Source of the DNA: an uncultured Lysobacteraceae bacterium
GTDB lineage: Bacteria > Pseudomonadota > Gammaproteobacteria > Xanthomonadales > Rhodanobacteraceae
Direction of reading: 5' to 3'
DNA length: 6,727 nt
Assembly (NCBI GenBank): GCA_946482585.1
Contig: CAMLSI010000300.1
Location: forward strand, 1 to 6,727
In this document: piece after piece, positions 5,228 through 6,727 of the stretch
Position numbering within the stretch: position 1 is the stretch's first letter
Layout: each line of letters starts with the position of its first letter
Notes under the pieces: model-generated
The model's input: the letters and a program-made list of their open reading frames with translations, nothing else
What the model was told of the DNA's origin: nothing
Database searches by the model: none
Made by a program: the position numbers and the translations under genes

Positions 5228-6727
5228 ATGCGCCGCCGCGACAAGGTGCTCTTCGGTTCTGCCATCGCCGCCCTGGTCGGCGGAGTGATGCTGTTCGCGG
5301 CGATCGGCTGGGTGGTCTGGCGCGAATCCGTTGCGACCGAGACGACCTATGCCGGCAACCTCGCCACGTCGCTCGGCCAGCGTGCCGAAGGCATCTTCGT
5401 CGACACGCGCGACCTGCTGGCGGGCTTCGACCGGCTGGACACCCCGCGCTGCTCCGCCGATCACCTGCTCACCTTGCAGCAGGCCGCCATCTCGCGCCCC
5501 TACATCCGCGCCATCGGCTACTGGCAGGCGAGCGAGCGTCGCTGCGGCGTCGGCTTCCTGCCGCCGGAAGGACTCAAGCCCGCGCGTGCCGACCGCATCT
5601 ACGACACCGGCGTCATCGCCTGGTGGCCCAACAAAAGTACCGAAGTCGGCGGTGTGCAATTGTTCCTTATGCGCTACGGCGACCACGACGTGGCGATAGA
5701 CCCACGCCTGCTGCTCGACTTGGGTCCCTTGCAGCGGCGCCGTGCCGGCCTGTGGGTGGAGAAGCTGCGCCTGTCGGCCTCGCCCTGGGATGCGGAACTG
5801 CCCGTGCCCGATGCGGTGAGCGCCGGAGTGACCGTGGATCGCCGCAACGGGGTCGTGGTGTCGCGCTTTTCGCGCAACGACCTGCTGCCCATCGACGTGG
5901 TCGCGGTCGAGCCGCTCGACAGCGTGTGGAGCCGGCATGCGTCTACGCTCATCGCCGGCGCCGCGTTCGGGCTGGTCCTGGTGGCGTTGTGGATCCTGCT
6001 CATCCTGCGCTATTCGCGGCATCAACTCAGCCTGGCGACGGAGCTGCGCCGGGCCGTGGCGGGCGGGCACATCCGCGTGCAATACCAGCCGGTCGTGGAA
6101 CTGCCCGGCGGGCACTGCGTCGGTGCCGAAGTGCTGGCACGCTGGACGCGCGACGACGGGGAGGTCATGCGCCCCGACGTCTTCATCGCGCTCGCCGAAG
6201 AAGCCGGCTTCATCCAGGACGTGACGCTCGCCGTGATGCGCATCGCCGTGCGCGACCTCACGCAGCTGCGCCGCGAATTTCCCGACATCGCTGTCAATCT
6301 CAATCTTGCACCCGCCGATTTGCAGGACGAACGCGTCGGCACGACGCTGGCGTCCAGCCTCGCGGCCGCCGGCCTGCCGCCGGGTGCGGTGAAGCTCGAG
6401 ATCACCGAGCGCGCCCTGGTCAACAGCAACACCTCGCGCGCGCTCATCCGCGAATTCCGCCGCCGGGGTCATCAGGTCGCCGTGGATGACTTCGGTACGG
6501 GTTACTCGAGCCTGTCCTATCTGCAGACATTCGAGCTGGATGTACTCAAGATCGACAAATCCTTCGTCGACGCGATCGGCACGGAGGCGGCGACCAGCCA
6601 GGTGATCGTGCACGTCATCGAGATGGCCCGGTCGCTCGGCCTCGCGACGGTCGCCGAAGGCGTCGAAACCCCCGAACAGGAACGCTGGCTGCAGGAAAAA
6701 GCCGTAGCATTCGGGCAAGGTTATTAA
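5228..6727 (+). CDS. CSS-motif EAL-domain cyclic-di-GMP phosphodiesterase, membrane-anchored; EAL C-terminus clipped
   Basis: This 499-residue protein should hydrolyse cyclic di-GMP to pGpG at the inner membrane. MRRRDK precedes transmembrane segment 1 (about residues 8-30). A periplasmic region of about 205 residues follows, with the CSS-domain signature PRCSADHLLTLQQAA, then YIRAIGYW and a second Cys in RRCGVGF (Cys75 and Cys106). Transmembrane segment 2 (about 239-260) leads to the cytoplasmic EAL domain. Visible motifs are EVL with Glu301 in place of EAL, Asn357 in VNLNLAP, EITE (391-394), DDFGTGYSS (Asp420, Asp421), KIDKSF (Lys441), VAEGVET (Glu477, Glu480) and terminal QGY (497-499). 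In E. coli PdeC (same family) such a Cys pair acts as a periplasmic redox switch. The ATG at 5228 is chosen because it puts basic residues before the first membrane segment; no ribosome binding site is evident. TAA comes immediately after QGY, where relatives continue for about 15 more residues. No GGDEF domain is present. Confidence 0.92.
   Translation: MRRRDKVLFGSAIAALVGGVMLFAAIGWVVWRESVATETTYAGNLATSLGQRAEGIFVDTRDLLAGFDRLDTPRCSADHLLTLQQAAISRPYIRAIGYWQASERRCGVGFLPPEGLKPARADRIYDTGVIAWWPNKSTEVGGVQLFLMRYGDHDVAIDPRLLLDLGPLQRRRAGLWVEKLRLSASPWDAELPVPDAVSAGVTVDRRNGVVVSRFSRNDLLPIDVVAVEPLDSVWSRHASTLIAGAAFGLVLVALWILLILRYSRHQLSLATELRRAVAGGHIRVQYQPVVELPGGHCVGAEVLARWTRDDGEVMRPDVFIALAEEAGFIQDVTLAVMRIAVRDLTQLRREFPDIAVNLNLAPADLQDERVGTTLASSLAAAGLPPGAVKLEITERALVNSNTSRALIREFRRRGHQVAVDDFGTGYSSLSYLQTFELDVLKIDKSFVDAIGTEAATSQVIVHVIEMARSLGLATVAEGVETPEQERWLQEKAVAFGQGY

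Noticed and set aside
5062..6489. A plus-strand frame starting with an ATGA overlap at the synthase stop codon
   Set aside because: The overlap looks like translational coupling, but the product is Arg-rich and lies over the EAL gene in another frame with no family signal.
5105..6718. A 537-codon minus-strand frame opposite the EAL gene
   Set aside because: It shows no recognisable motif, while the plus strand carries every recognisable EAL motif. It is a composition shadow.

Overview
The window is high-GC proteobacterial DNA with strong G/C bias at third codon positions. It holds two plus-strand genes separated by a 162-base gap. Two kinds of short palindrome inside the first gene resemble dispersed repeats that I know from high-GC gammaproteobacteria of the Xanthomonas/Lysobacter type. 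The second gene is a CSS-EAL protein, a family of beta- and gammaproteobacteria. I infer a gammaproteobacterium near Lysobacteraceae/Xanthomonadales, but no marker gene is present to prove it.

Bases 1-5065 are the 3' part of a giant multidomain synthase whose start lies upstream. The visible 1687 residues read, in order: the C-terminal tail of a ketosynthase (KS), a catalytically dead and shortened KS-like chain-length factor (CLF), an acyltransferase (AT) of PfaB/OrfB flavour, a low-complexity Ala/Pro/Arg linker, and two tandem FabA-like double-hotdog dehydratases (DH1 and DH2). This KS-CLF-AT-DH-DH order is that of PfaC-like subunits of polyunsaturated fatty acid / secondary lipid synthases, closest in layout to the myxobacterial Pfa3 subunit. 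The visible part has no ACP, ketoreductase or enoylreductase, so it must work with partner subunits, presumably encoded upstream.

The synthase gene carries four repeat structures in frame: a threefold 36-base tandem repeat (197-304), a REPIN-like inverted pair of REP sequences (883-942) exactly where the CLF has lost its usual middle, a fivefold 15-base repeat (2468-2542), and an ATTCCC-N8-GGGAAT palindrome (2776-2795). The gene therefore seems to have absorbed repeat elements at domain edges while staying open.

Bases 5066-5227 hold no gene I can support and only a weak promoter candidate. Bases 5228-6727 encode a membrane-anchored CSS-EAL cyclic-di-GMP phosphodiesterase with a complete set of recognisable active-site motifs. 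It stops directly after the terminal Gln-Gly-Tyr motif, so its EAL domain looks clipped. Nothing in the sequence links its function to the lipid synthase; they are simply neighbours on one strand.
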